Shown here one piece after another: positions 43,293 to 52,719 of a DNA stretch of 64,000 nucleotides. Under the pieces are notes generated by a model. That model saw only the letters and a list, made by a program, of their open reading frames with translations, had not been told where the DNA came from and made no database searches. The stretch spans positions 101,597-165,596 of the forward strand of contig NZ_ALWX01000014.1 in NCBI RefSeq assembly GCF_000297495.1. The letters are read 5' to 3'. The stretch is from Janibacter hoylei PVAS-1 (GTDB lineage Bacteria; Actinomycetota; Actinomycetes; Actinomycetales; Dermatophilaceae). Positions within the stretch are counted from its first letter, which is position 1; each line of letters begins with the position of its first letter. The translations under genes and the position numbers were made by a program.

Positions 43293-46202
43293 TCAGCTGC
43301 AGCCGCTGGTCGAGCCGCAGCCCTCGCAGACGTAGCAGGAGCCGGCGGGACGCATCTTGGTGCCGCAGGTCATGCACATCGGGGCGTCGGCGGTCTTGCC
43401 CTGGAACTTCTCGAGCAGCTCGGCCGAGGAGTGGACCGTGGCGTCGACCTCGCGGGCCGAGGCGGCGCCGGCACCGGACTGGACGGTGACGTCGGCCTCC
43501 TCGTCCTTGGCCGGCGAAGCCTTGGCCTCCTTCGCCTCGGTGGTGGGCACGCCCTGCGAGTAGCTGTCGTCGTCGTAGCTCTCGTCGTCGTCCGAGGTGG
43601 TGGCCTCGTACGAGCCGGTCTCGAGCTGACGCGCACGCTCCTCGGCAGTGTGGATGCCCATGAACGACCGCGTGTCGAAGTCCAGGTAGTCCAGCGCCAA
43701 GCGACGGAAGACGTAGTCCATGATCGACTGCGCCATCCGCACGTCCGGGTCGTCCGTCATGCCGGCCGGCTCGAAGCGCAGGTTGGTGAACTTCTCGACG
43801 TAGGTCTCCAGCGGCACACCGTGCTGCAGGGCGATCGAGATCGCGATGGAGAAGGCGTCCATCAGACCGGCCAAGGTCGAGCCCTGCTTGCCGAACTTCA
43901 GGAAGATCTCGCCGAGCTCGCCGTCCTCGTAGGTGCCGGCGGTCAGGTAACCCTCGGCCCCACCGACGGCGAAGCTCGTCGTCTGCGAGGTGCGGCGCTT
44001 GGGCAGGCGGCGACGCAGCGGGCGGTACTCGACGACCTTCTCCGTCTCGGCAGCAGCGGCCTCGGCACCAGCCTTGGCGTCCTTGGCGGTGGACCCACCG
44101 TCGGACAGCGGCTGGCCGACCTTGCAGTTGTCGCGGTAGACCGCGAGCGCCTTGAGGCCGAGCTTCCAGCCCTGCATGTAGACGTCCTCGATCTCCTCGA
44201 CCGTGGCGCTCTCGGGCAGGTTGACCGTCTTGGAGATCGCACCGGAGAGGAAGGGCTGCACCGCAGCCATCATCCGCACGTGGCCCATCGGGGCGATGGC
44301 CCGCGCGCCCATGGCGGTGTCGAAGATCTCGTAGTGCTCCGGCTTCAGGCCCGGGGCGTCGATGACGTGACCCTTGTCGGCGATGTACTCGACGATCGCC
44401 TCGATGGTCTCCTCGGCGTAGCCGAGCTTCTTCAGCGCGCGCGGGATCGTCAGGTTGACGATCTGCATCGAGCCGCCACCGACGAGCTTCTTGAACTTCA
44501 CGAGCGAGAAGTCCGGCTCGATGCCGGTGGTGTCGCAGTCCATCATGAAGCCGATGGTCCCGGTGGGGGCGAGCACCGACGCCTGGGCGTTGCGGTAGCC
44601 GTTCTTCTCACCGGTCTTGACGACCGCGTCCCACGCCTTGGTGGCGTAGGCGTGGATGTCCTTGTCCATCGTGTGCATCGTGCGGATCTGGTCGTTGGCC
44701 GCCTGGTGCTTGCGCATGACGCGCTTGTGGGCGTCCGCGTTGCGGGCGTAGCCGTTGTACGAGCCGACGATGCCGGCCAGCTCCGCCGAACGCTTGTAGG
44801 ACGCACCCGTGAGCAGCGAGGTGATCGCCGCGGCGAGCGCCCGGCCACCGTCGGAGTCGTAGCCGTGACCGGTCGCCATGAGCAGCGCGCCGAGGTTGGC
44901 GTAGCCGATGCCCAGCTGGCGGTAGTCGCGGGTGGTCTGGCCGATCGACTCCGTCGGGAAGTCCGCGAAGCAGATCGAGATGTCCATCGCGGTGATGACC
45001 AGCTCGGCGACCGCCTGGAAGCGCGCGGCGTCGAAGGTGTCGTCGTCCCCCAGGAACTTCAGCAGGTTGAGCGAGGCCAGGTTGCAGGAGGAGTTGTCCA
45101 GGGACATGTACTCGCTGCACGGGTTGGAGGCGGTGATGCGGCCGGTCTCGGGGTTGGTGTGCCAGTCGTTGATCGTGCCGTCGTACTGGATGCCCGGGTC
45201 GGCGCACTCCCACGCGGCCTTGGCGATCTTGCCCATGAGCTCACGGGCGTCGACGGTCTCGATGACCGAACCGTCCTTGCGGGAGGTCAGGCCGAAGTCG
45301 GTGCCCTCGTCGACCGCGCGCATGAACTCGTCCGTCACGCGCACGGAGTTGTTGGCGTTCTGGTACTGCACCGAGGTGATGTCGGCGCCACCGAGGTCCA
45401 TGTCGAAGCCGGCGTCACGCAGCGCGCGGATCTTGTCCTCCTCGCGCGCCTTGGTCTCGACGAACTCCTCGATGTCCGGGTGGTCGACGTCCAGGACGAC
45501 CATCTTCGCCGCGCGGCGCGTCGCGCCACCGGACTTGATGGTGCCCGCGGAGGCGTCGGCACCGCGCATGAAGGAGACCGGGCCGGAGGCGGTGCCACCG
45601 GAGGAGAGCAGCTCCTTGGAGGAGCGGATGCGGGAGAGGTTCAGACCGGCGCCGGAGCCGCCCTTGAAGATGAAGCCCTCCTCCTTGTACCAGTTGAGGA
45701 TCGAGTCCATCGAGTCATCGACCGAGAGGATGAAGCAGGCGCTGACCTGCTGCGGGCTCAGCGTGCCGACGTTGAACCACACGGGCGAGTTGAAGCTGAA
45801 GATCTGGTGCAGCAGCGCGTAGGTCAGCTCGTGCTCGAAGATCTCGGCGTCAGCGTCCGTCGCGAAGTAGCCGTGCTCCTTGCCCGCCTTGACGTAGGTG
45901 AGGACGACCCGGTCGATGAGCTGCTTGAGACCCGACTCGCGCTGCGGCGAACCGACCGCACCACGGAAGTACTTCGTCGTGACGATCGTGGAGGCGTTGA
46001 CCGACCAGAAGTCGGGGAACTCGACGCCGCGCTGCTCGAAGATCGTCTCGCCGGTCTTCCAGTTCTGCTGGACGACGTCGCGCTTCTCCCACACGACCTC
46101 GTCGTAGGGGTGGACACCCTCCGTGGTGTGGATGCGGGTGATCGTCAGGCCCTTGGTGCGGGACCCGCGACGGGCGCTGGACTTGCCGGCGGTCTCGGTC
46201 AT
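43293..46202 (-). CDS. nrdJ: Vitamin B12-dependent ribonucleotide reductase
   Basis: ATG at 46202 with GAGGAGAGAG upstream; 969 residues. Class II RNR motifs: QVSACFILSVDDSMDSILNW (active-site Cys), GGSGAGLNLSRIRSSKE, NPCSEYMSLDNSSCNLASLN and ASVLAPTGTIGFMMDCDTTG. The C-terminal region has an acidic/Ala-rich linker and a zinc-ribbon tail CMTCGTKMRP, CYVCEGCGSTSGC, including the redox Cys pair. It makes deoxynucleotides with adenosylcobalamin, independent of oxygen. It follows nrdR on the same strand, with a 111-bp gap, and is likely repressed by NrdR. Confidence 0.97.
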   Translation of the reverse strand: MTETAGKSSARRGSRTKGLTITRIHTTEGVHPYDEVVWEKRDVVQQNWKTGETIFEQRGVEFPDFWSVNASTIVTTKYFRGAVGSPQRESGLKQLIDRVVLTYVKAGKEHGYFATDADAEIFEHELTYALLHQIFSFNSPVWFNVGTLSPQQVSACFILSVDDSMDSILNWYKEEGFIFKGGSGAGLNLSRIRSSKELLSSGGTASGPVSFMRGADASAGTIKSGGATRRAAKMVVLDVDHPDIEEFVETKAREEDKIRALRDAGFDMDLGGADITSVQYQNANNSVRVTDEFMRAVDEGTDFGLTSRKDGSVIETVDARELMGKIAKAAWECADPGIQYDGTINDWHTNPETGRITASNPCSEYMSLDNSSCNLASLNLLKFLGDDDTFDAARFQAVAELVITAMDISICFADFPTESIGQTTRDYRQLGIGYANLGALLMATGHGYDSDGGRALAAAITSLLTGASYKRSAELAGIVGSYNGYARNADAHKRVMRKHQAANDQIRTMHTMDKDIHAYATKAWDAVVKTGEKNGYRNAQASVLAPTGTIGFMMDCDTTGIEPDFSLVKFKKLVGGGSMQIVNLTIPRALKKLGYAEETIEAIVEYIADKGHVIDAPGLKPEHYEIFDTAMGARAIAPMGHVRMMAAVQPFLSGAISKTVNLPESATVEEIEDVYMQGWKLGLKALAVYRDNCKVGQPLSDGGSTAKDAKAGAEAAAAETEKVVEYRPLRRRLPKRRTSQTTSFAVGGAEGYLTAGTYEDGELGEIFLKFGKQGSTLAGLMDAFSIAISIALQHGVPLETYVEKFTNLRFEPAGMTDDPDVRMAQSIMDYVFRRLALDYLDFDTRSFMGIHTAEERARQLETGSYEATTSDDDESYDDDSYSQGVPTTEAKEAKASPAKDEEADVTVQSGAGAASAREVDATVHSSAELLEKFQGKTADAPMCMTCGTKMRPAGSCYVCEGCGSTSGCS

Positions 46203-46313
46203 GCTGCTCTCTCCTCGGTCCGTGTGGTGGCGGTCTGCTTCAGCTGTGCTGCGGTCGTTCTTCAAAGGTGTCACCGGGTACCGACAGCCCAACGGCGTGC
46301 CGGCCCCGGGGGT

Positions 46314-46778
46314 CTAGGGGGTGGTGACGGCGGCGTGCTCCTCGCGGAGCGTGGCGATCGCCGACTCGAAGTCCTCGAGCGAGTCGAAGGACTGGTAGAC
46401 GGAGGCGAAGCGCAGGTACGCCACCTCGTCGAGATCACGCAGCGGCGGCAGGATCGCCATGCCCACCTCGTGGGCGTCGATCTCCGCGCTGCCCTGGGAG
46501 CGGATGCTCTCCTCGACCCGCTGGGCCAGGAGGGCGAGCTGGTCCTCGGTGACCGGTCGGCCCTGGCAGGCCTTGCGGACGCCGGCGAGCACCTTGGCCC
46601 GGCTGAAGGGCTCGGCGGCACCGGACCGCTTCGTCACCGTGAGGCTGGCGCTCTCGAGGGTCGTGAAGCGGCGGCTGCACTCCGGGCACTGGCGACGACG
46701 CCGGATGGCGCTGCCGTCATCGGTCGTCCGGCTGTCGATGACCCGGGAGTCGGTGTGCCGGCAGAACGGGCAGTGCAC
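46314..46778 (-). CDS. nrdR: Transcriptional repressor of ribonucleotide reductase genes
   Basis: 154 residues. The N-terminal zinc ribbon is [16 protein letters not shown] and [12 protein letters not shown]; the ATP-cone domain follows ([32 protein letters not shown]). NrdR binds ATP/dATP and represses nrd operons through paired NrdR boxes. Two such boxes lie upstream at 46886-46933. First gene of the nrdR-nrdJ unit. Confidence 0.96.
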   Translation of the reverse strand: MHCPFCRHTDSRVIDSRTTDDGSAIRRRRQCPECSRRFTTLESASLTVTKRSGAAEPFSRAKVLAGVRKACQGRPVTEDQLALLAQRVEESIRSQGSAEIDAHEVGMAILPPLRDLDEVAYLRFASVYQSFDSLEDFESAIATLREEHAAVTTP

Positions 46779-47083
46779 GGTGATCTCCCTTCGCTGGACG
46801 TGCGATGTGGTGCTGCTTGTGGATGGTGCGGTGGACGAAACTGGGGACGAACCCCGCTCGCCTGTGGAGAAACGGTCTCCGCCTGTGCACTATATGTGGA
46901 CGAATGACAACCGTGTAACCACTAGATGTAGTGACCATTAGACGCCTCCGGCGGACGTGACGCAAGTCCCCCGGAAAAACAGTCGATGAACGGCACATCG
47001 GCCGCCCCCACGGTGCGTGGAGACGGCCGATGGCCTACCCGGGCCGGGTCGAGTGGCTCGGGGGATGGTGGTGACGAAGGGGG
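46779..47083 (-). promoter_or_regulatory. nrdR-nrdJ control region with two NrdR boxes
   Basis: This 305-bp gap has no gene. Two imperfect palindromes, TGCACTATATGTGGAC (46886-46901) and ACCACTAGATGTAGTG (46918-46933), are 32 bp apart start to start, three helical turns, as expected for NrdR binding. They resemble the ACACnATATCTnGTG-type consensus. The first overlaps a possible -10 (TATAGT on the minus strand). The rest, 46934-47083, shows no clear feature. Confidence 0.75.
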
Positions 47084-47458
47084 TCAGTGCCCCGGGATCG
47101 TCAGGGTCTGCCCGGCGTGGACGTGCGTGGTCGAGAGGTTGTTGGCGACCTGGATGCGAGTCACCGCCTCCGCGGTGGGGAGACCGGCGAGCTCGGTCGT
47201 GGCGATCTCGCTGAGCGTCTGCCCCGGCTCGACGGTGACCTCCTGCGTCGCCGCTGGCGTGCCACCGAAGGCGAGGCTCGCGCCCGCGACGCTCGCCACG
47301 GCGACCGTCGTCAGGGTGATCACCAGGCGGCCGCGACGGGTCAGGCGGGTGCGCGAGGCCGGGCGCTCGACGACGGCGTCACCGGTCGGCACGGAGATGA
47401 GGTGGCGCGTGCGTGCCGGCGCGTCGATGCAAATCGGGGTGGCAGTGAGAGCAGTCAT
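47084..47458 (-). CDS. SOS-linked LysM membrane protein (DivS/YneA-like)
   Basis: ATG at 47458 with GAGGAGGA upstream; 124 residues. A cytoplasmic basic N-terminus, one membrane helix (about 46-66, LVITLTTVAVASVAGASLAF) and a C-terminal LysM domain (VTVEPGQTLSEIATTELAGL, AGQTLTIPG). A perfect LexA box lies 25 bp upstream, and the gene diverges from lexA. Small LysM proteins in this place delay cell division during the SOS response in other Gram-positives (YneA of Bacillus, Rv2719c of M. tuberculosis, DivS of Corynebacterium). Assignment by context and architecture. Confidence 0.85.
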   Translation of the reverse strand: MTALTATPICIDAPARTRHLISVPTGDAVVERPASRTRLTRRGRLVITLTTVAVASVAGASLAFGGTPAATQEVTVEPGQTLSEIATTELAGLPTAEAVTRIQVANNLSTTHVHAGQTLTIPGH

Positions 47459-47482
47459 GCGGTCCTCCTCGTGGCGATTCCG

Positions 47483-47498
47483 TCGAACCGGTGTTCGA
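47483..47498. promoter_or_regulatory. LexA box 1
   Basis: TCGAACCGGTGTTCGA, a perfect match to the actinobacterial SOS box TCGAACnnnnGTTCGA. It is 25 bp upstream of the LysM gene start. Confidence 0.93.
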
Positions 47499-47552
47499 TA
47501 GAACGTCTGTACGATGTCTAGCACGGGTGTTCGAAGAAAATCAACAACACGC

Positions 47553-47568
47553 TCGAACACGTGTTTGA
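47553..47568. promoter_or_regulatory. LexA box 2
   Basis: TCGAACACGTGTTTGA, one mismatch from the consensus, 111 bp upstream of the lexA start. A half-site GTGTTCGA is at 47527-47534. It should give lexA self-control, with weaker binding than box 1. Confidence 0.88.
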
Positions 47569-47678
47569 AATGCTTGTTCGATCGGCCTAGGGTCGATCTC
47601 ACCGAGAAGTTGACCAGCGACCACCGACAACGGAAGGCCGCGAGCTCGGGACCGGACACGGACGAAGGGGTCGAGACC

Positions 47679-48434
47679 ATGAGCGGCAAGGGCAAGGACA
47701 ACATCCACCAGTTGCCCGAGCGGGACACCGGCGACGGGCTGACCGCCCGGCAGCGCAAGGTGCTCGAGGTGATCCGCAATGCCGTCGCCAGCCGGGGCTA
47801 CCCGCCGAGCCTGCGCGAGATCGGCGAGCTCGTCGGCCTGACGAGCCCGAGCTCGGTGGCCCACCAGCTCTCCTCCCTCGAGCGCAAGGGCTACCTGCGT
47901 CGCGACCCCAACCGGCCCCGCGCCATCGAGGTCATCTCCCCCGACGACTCCACCCCCGCGGTCACGGCCGAGGTCACCGACCTCACCGACGGCATGCGCG
48001 GCGGCGCGAGCACCCACGACGAGGTCGTCGACCCGACCGGCTCCGGCGACGAGCGCCCCGAGGCGAGCTACGTGCCCGTGCTCGGTCAGATCGCCGCCGG
48101 TGTGCCGATCACCGCGGAGGAGGTCGTCGACGACGTCTTCCCGCTGCCCAAGCAGATCGTCGGCGAAGGCTCGCTCTTCCTGCTCAAGGTCGTCGGCGAC
48201 TCGATGATCGACGCGGCCATCTGCGACGGCGACTGGGTCGTCGTGCGCCAGCAGCCCAATGCAGACAACGGCGACATCGTCGCGGCCATGCTCGACAACG
48301 AGGCGACCGTCAAGACCTTCAAGCGGACCGACGGCAACGTCTGGCTGCTCCCCCACAACCCGGCCTTCGACCCGATCGACGGCAACCACGCGACGATCCT
48401 CGGCAAGGTCACCGCCGTGCTGCGCCGCCTCTGA
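47679..48434 (+). CDS. lexA: SOS-response repressor/protease
   Basis: ATG at 47679 ([20 protein letters not shown]); the open frame upstream contains the LexA boxes. 251 residues. Winged helix-turn-helix ([20 protein letters not shown]), a flexible Thr/Asp-rich linker, the Ala-Gly cleavage site in [14 protein letters not shown], the catalytic Ser in [12 protein letters not shown] and Lys in [10 protein letters not shown]. It represses DNA-damage genes and cleaves itself when RecA is active. Convergent with the sirtuin gene, whose coding end overlaps by 26 bp. Confidence 0.97.
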   Translation: MSGKGKDNIHQLPERDTGDGLTARQRKVLEVIRNAVASRGYPPSLREIGELVGLTSPSSVAHQLSSLERKGYLRRDPNRPRAIEVISPDDSTPAVTAEVTDLTDGMRGGASTHDEVVDPTGSGDERPEASYVPVLGQIAAGVPITAEEVVDDVFPLPKQIVGEGSLFLLKVVGDSMIDAAICDGDWVVVRQQPNADNGDIVAAMLDNEATVKTFKRTDGNVWLLPHNPAFDPIDGNHATILGKVTAVLRRL

Positions 48435-49254
48435 CCGCGAGGTCCTCGACGGCGCCGACCAGGTGCCGGAGCGACGGCGCGAGCTCGCCATCCACCCGGT
48501 GGTCGACGAGGTCGTCGCCGCGGGTGGGGCCCCGGGTGATGAGCAAGACGGGAATCCCCCGCTTCGCCGCGTGACGCACGAAGCGCAGGCCCGACATCAC
48601 CTGCAGCGAGCTGCCGAGCACGAGCAGGCTCGGCGCCGCGTCGACGAGGTCGTAGCAGTGCTGGACCAGCGGCTTGGCCACGGACCCACCGAAGAAGACG
48701 ACGTCCGGCTTCAGCGTGTCGTCCCCGCACACAAGGCAGCGCGGTGCGACGAAGCGTTCGACGTCGACGCTCTCCAGGCGCACGTCACCATCGGGCCTGA
48801 TCTCGTCGCTGTCGACGTCGAAGCCGGGGTTGTCCCGGGACATCCGCGCATCGAGAGTGCGCCGGTCCTCGCGCGCCTCGCAGGTGAGGCAGACGACCTC
48901 GACGAGGCTGCCGTGCAGCTCGACCACGTCTCGCGTCCCGGCTGCTTGGTGGAGACCGTCGACGTTTTGCGTGATGACCGGGCCGACCGCACCGAGATCC
49001 TGCAACCGCGTGACGAGGTGGTGCGCCGCGTTGGGCCGCGCGGCGTGAAATCGGCGCCACCCGACGTAGCTGCGCGCCCAGTACCGCTGGCGCGCTTGGC
49101 TGCTGCCGACGAACTCCCCGTAGTGCATCGGGGTCACTCGTCGGGTGCCGTCCGGTCCCCGGTAGTCGGGTATCCCCGAGTCCGTCGACATGCCCGCGCC
49201 CGTCAGCACGAGGGCGGGGCCGACGGACAGAGCCGCCGCGATGGCGTCGATCAC
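48409..49254 (-). CDS. Sirtuin-type NAD-dependent protein deacylase
   Basis: GTG at 49254 ([21 protein letters not shown]), 281 residues. Sirtuin motifs: [44 protein letters not shown], the second zinc Cys pair [17 protein letters not shown] and [11 protein letters not shown]. Large insertion between the zinc pairs (about 45 residues) as in class II bacterial sirtuins. It removes acyl groups from lysines using NAD. Divergent from a LysR regulator; its 3' end overlaps lexA. Confidence 0.93.
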   Translation of the reverse strand: MIDAIAAALSVGPALVLTGAGMSTDSGIPDYRGPDGTRRVTPMHYGEFVGSSQARQRYWARSYVGWRRFHAARPNAAHHLVTRLQDLGAVGPVITQNVDGLHQAAGTRDVVELHGSLVEVVCLTCEAREDRRTLDARMSRDNPGFDVDSDEIRPDGDVRLESVDVERFVAPRCLVCGDDTLKPDVVFFGGSVAKPLVQHCYDLVDAAPSLLVLGSSLQVMSGLRFVRHAAKRGIPVLLITRGPTRGDDLVDHRVDGELAPSLRHLVGAVEDLAVRGGAARR

Positions 49255-49300
49255 CCGACCAGTATGGGCGGCCGCTCCGGGCCGACCTACGATGGGCCCC

Positions 49301-50224
49301 ATGATCGACGCCGCAGGGCTGCGCGTGATGCGGGCCATCGCCGAGGAGGGCAGCTTCACCGCTGCCGCGCTCGCGCTCGGGTACTCCCAGCCCGCCGTCT
49401 CCCAGATGGTCAAGCGTCTGGAGCAACGCACCGGGACCGTCCTCGTCGAAAAGGTCGGCCGCTCCGTGCGGCTCACCGAGGCCGGCGCCGTCCTCGCCCG
49501 CCACGCCGCGCCGGTGCTCGCCGCGCTCGACGCCGCCGAGGAAGAGGTCGCCGCGATCGCCGGTCTGCGCTCCGGACGGGTGCGCCTCATGGCCTTCCCG
49601 TCCTCGTCCGTGACCCTCGTGCCCCGGGCCCTCGCCGCCGTGCGGGCCGCCCACCCGGACCTGTCCGTGCAGTTCACCGAGGCCGAGCCGCCCGAGTCGC
49701 TTGCCGCCCTGCGTGCCGGCGACGTCGATCTCGCGGTGGCCTTCAGCTACGACGGCAGCGACCTGGGTCGCGGGGAGGACCTCGAGGGCTTCGTCGTCCA
49801 TCCGCTCCTCGACGAGGAGGTGCGCGTCGCGCTCCCCCGCGACCACCCGCTCGCCGCCAAGGAGACGGTCTCGATGACCGACCTGACGGACGAGGAGTGG
49901 ATCGCCGGGTGCGCCCGCTGCCGCGGCCACCTGCTGACGATCGCCCACGATGCCGGCTTCGCCCCCAAGGTCGCCTTCGAGACCGAGGACTACGTCGCGG
50001 TCCAGGGCTTCGTCGCCGCCGGTCTCGGGGTGGCCCTCATCCCCGACCTCATCCGGGCAGCGACGTCCAACCCCGACGTGAGCATCCGCCCGCTCGACCC
50101 GCAGAGCCGCCGCCGCATCCACGTCGTGACGACCGACGACCTGCTCAAGGTGCCCGCCGTCGCCGCGACGCTCGAGGCCCTCACGGTCTCGGCCCAGGCG
50201 GTCGACGTCTCCGTCGTCAGCTGA
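49301..50224 (+). CDS. LysR-family transcriptional regulator
   Basis: 307 residues. N-terminal winged HTH (GLRVMRAIAEEGSFTAAALA, SQPAVSQMVKRLEQRTGTVL) and a type 2 periplasmic-binding-like effector domain (RVRLMAFPSSSVTLVPRALA, LRAGDVDLAVAFSYDGSDL). It is divergent from the sirtuin gene with a 46-bp gap, the usual layout for a LysR regulator and its target. Effector unknown. No LysR T-N11-A site is obvious in the short gap. Confidence 0.92.
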   Translation: MIDAAGLRVMRAIAEEGSFTAAALALGYSQPAVSQMVKRLEQRTGTVLVEKVGRSVRLTEAGAVLARHAAPVLAALDAAEEEVAAIAGLRSGRVRLMAFPSSSVTLVPRALAAVRAAHPDLSVQFTEAEPPESLAALRAGDVDLAVAFSYDGSDLGRGEDLEGFVVHPLLDEEVRVALPRDHPLAAKETVSMTDLTDEEWIAGCARCRGHLLTIAHDAGFAPKVAFETEDYVAVQGFVAAGLGVALIPDLIRAATSNPDVSIRPLDPQSRRRIHVVTTDDLLKVPAVAATLEALTVSAQAVDVSVVS

Positions 50225-50262
50225 CCGAGGGCCATCCCGCGGACGGACGCGTGCGCCCGCCG

Positions 50263-52719
50263 TCATCGACGGCTCGTCACGACAGCCCCAGCGTCGAGGA
50301 CCGCGATGTCGCCGTGCTCGTCGGTGCGCACGACGCGGGTGCCGTGGCGCGCAGCCCACTGCAGCGCGGTGGGGGTCGGGTGCCCGTAGGTGTTGTCCGC
50401 GCCGACGCTGATGACAGCGGTCGGCGCGACGACGGCGTCCATGAGGTCCTCGTCGAGGTTGCTCGACCCGTGGTGCGGCATCTTGACGACGTCGAGGTCG
50501 TCGGCCGCCGCGGCCAGCGCCGGGTCGCGTCGTAGCGCGAGGAGGATCGCGTGGCCCGCCTCGCGCTCGATGTCACCGAGGAGGAGAGCGCTCAGGCCAC
50601 CCGACCCTTCGGTGTCGCCCGCCCCGTCGGTCTCGCCAACGCGCACGTGCAGCACGATGCTCGCGTTGTTGGCTGCCGAGCCCCCGGGCACGACCCGCGC
50701 CGGCCACCACACCGACGCGGTGACGTCACCGATGACGAGACGGTCGCCGGCGACGAGCGGCTGGACGGGCGCACCGTGCTCGGTCGCGATCCGTCGCACC
50801 TGCCGCACAGCCCACGCGGGGTCCTCGACGGGGGTGACGAGCACCCGCCCGACCGGCCGGTCACCGATCGCGGCCTCGAGGTCCCCGACGTGATCGTCGT
50901 GGAAGTGCGTGAGCACCACGGCGTCCAGCGTGCGCACCTGCAGGCGTCGCAGGCACCCGTCGATGCCACCGTCCTGCGGCCCGACGTCGACGAGGACGGC
51001 CCGTCCGGGCCCGGAGGCGAGGACGAGGCCGTCACCCTGCCCGACGTCGCAGGCGACGAGCCGCCACCCGTCGGGCGGCCACGTCCACACCCGCGTCGGC
51101 AGGGCACCGATCGCGAGCACGACGGCGAGGGCGATCGCGACGAGCGGACTCCCCCGGGCCCGCTGCACCAGCCAGGGCGCACTCAGCACGAGCACGGCGG
51201 TGACGACGGTGAGCAGCACCGCGCCCGGTGGCCCGTCGGGCCACGGCAGCGCTCCCCCGGGTACGTCGGCGGCCAGCCGGGCCGTCCACGCGATCGCCAG
51301 GGCGAAGGGCGCGCCGCACCACCCGACGAGGCTCGCCAGGGAGGTGCTCACGACGGCGACGAGGGCGGCGCTGACGCCGAGGACCGTGGCCGGGGCGACG
51401 AAGGGAGCCGCTGCCAGGTTGGCGACGACGGCGATGAGGCTGACGTCGCCCTGCAGGAGGACGACGACCGGCCCGCACACGAGCTGCGCGGCGACCGGGA
51501 TGGCGACGGCAGGGCCGATCAGGTGCAGGCGTCTGGGCAGACGCGCGTTGATCGCATCCGACCACGGCCGCACGAGCAGCAGCAGCCCGAGCGTGGCGAG
51601 CGAGGAGAGCACGAAGCCGTAGGAGCGCGCCAGCCAGGGGTCGTAGGCGAGGAGCGCCAGGACGGCGGTGCACAGGGCAGGTGTGCCGGCTCCGCGCCGA
51701 GTGATGCTCATGCCGAGGAGGCCGATCGCCCCCATCGTCGCGGCGCGGATGACACTCGGCTCGGGTCGGGCGAGGACGACGAAGAAGGCCAGGCCCGCCG
51801 CCGCGAGCCAGGGCCGCCACCGTCGCGGCAGCCCACTCACCCGGGCGGCGCCGATGAGAGCGGCGAGGACGACGGCCACGTTGGACCCGCTCACCGCGGA
51901 GAGGTGGCTCATGCCGACGAGCAGCATGTCGTCGGTGAGGTCCTGCGGGGTCATGGAGGTGTCCCCGATGACGAGAGCCGGCAGCAGGCCTCGGGCGTCG
52001 GCGGGCAGCGGCTCCATCGCCTCGCGCATCCCCGTCCTCAGGTGCTCCGCCGCGGCCCGCACCGGCGAGCGTTCCCCCACCGGCTGCGGCGGCCCACGCG
52101 GGCTGAGCAGGGCCACCTCGGGGTCCTGCGGCTCCGCCGGCGCCAACCGCCCGGTGAGCTCGATGCGATCGTGCCACCCGACCTCGTCCCACGGCTGCTG
52201 CGCCCTGACGAAGACCGGTGCGCGGACCCGGGTCGTCACTCCTCGCGCGGTGACCGACTCCAGCCGCACCCGCAGCAGCACGCGGGGCGCGGCGGCGCTC
52301 CCTTCGTCACCGGAGGGCAGCCCGGCCCGCACGATCGGCTCGGTGAGCACGACCCCCTGGGCCCGGACCATCGCCCGCTCCGCGATGAGGTCGTCGATCG
52401 GGCCGACGTGGCGGGTGGCCTCGTGCGCCGCGGAGGCACCGAGCACGAGCACGCTGGCGACACAGGTCAGTCCGAGCACGGCCGGCCCGTCCCGGCGCCA
52501 GGAGGGTGCCGCGTGCCGCCCCCGGTAGCGCACTCCCCCGAGCCACAGCAGGCCGACGAGCCCGGCGGCCAGACCCGCCCCCACGACCCGGGTCGAGCCC
52601 GGCCACGAGAGCGCCCAGGCTCCGAGCGCCCAGGCACTCAGGCAGGGCACGAGCAGGCGCAGGTCGAGGGCCGGCGGGGGCCGCTGCGCGGTCTCGGGCT
52701 GCCCTGCCGCCCCACTCAC
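50263..52719 (-). CDS. comEC: ComEC/Rec2-type DNA-uptake channel
   Basis: 818 residues. N-terminal membrane segments and the OB-like DUF4131 region, the competence domain (GLLPALVIGDTSMTPQDLTD, MSHLSAVSGSNVAVVLAALI), about nine helices, and a C-terminal metallo-beta-lactamase domain with DVGQGDGLVLASGPGRAVL, LTHFHDDHVGDLEAA and MPHHGSSNLDEDL. The GTG start overlaps the comEA stop (GTGA). The protein forms the inner-membrane channel for single-stranded DNA; transformability in this organism is unproven. Confidence 0.94.
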   Translation of the reverse strand: MSGAAGQPETAQRPPPALDLRLLVPCLSAWALGAWALSWPGSTRVVGAGLAAGLVGLLWLGGVRYRGRHAAPSWRRDGPAVLGLTCVASVLVLGASAAHEATRHVGPIDDLIAERAMVRAQGVVLTEPIVRAGLPSGDEGSAAAPRVLLRVRLESVTARGVTTRVRAPVFVRAQQPWDEVGWHDRIELTGRLAPAEPQDPEVALLSPRGPPQPVGERSPVRAAAEHLRTGMREAMEPLPADARGLLPALVIGDTSMTPQDLTDDMLLVGMSHLSAVSGSNVAVVLAALIGAARVSGLPRRWRPWLAAAGLAFFVVLARPEPSVIRAATMGAIGLLGMSITRRGAGTPALCTAVLALLAYDPWLARSYGFVLSSLATLGLLLLVRPWSDAINARLPRRLHLIGPAVAIPVAAQLVCGPVVVLLQGDVSLIAVVANLAAAPFVAPATVLGVSAALVAVVSTSLASLVGWCGAPFALAIAWTARLAADVPGGALPWPDGPPGAVLLTVVTAVLVLSAPWLVQRARGSPLVAIALAVVLAIGALPTRVWTWPPDGWRLVACDVGQGDGLVLASGPGRAVLVDVGPQDGGIDGCLRRLQVRTLDAVVLTHFHDDHVGDLEAAIGDRPVGRVLVTPVEDPAWAVRQVRRIATEHGAPVQPLVAGDRLVIGDVTASVWWPARVVPGGSAANNASIVLHVRVGETDGAGDTEGSGGLSALLLGDIEREAGHAILLALRRDPALAAAADDLDVVKMPHHGSSNLDEDLMDAVVAPTAVISVGADNTYGHPTPTALQWAARHGTRVVRTDEHGDIAVLDAGAVVTSRR

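Noticed and set aside
43209..46907. 1232-residue open frame on the plus strand
   Set aside because: It is antisense to nrdJ and nrdR, has Arg/Gly/Val-rich shadow composition and no domain; high GC keeps antisense frames open.
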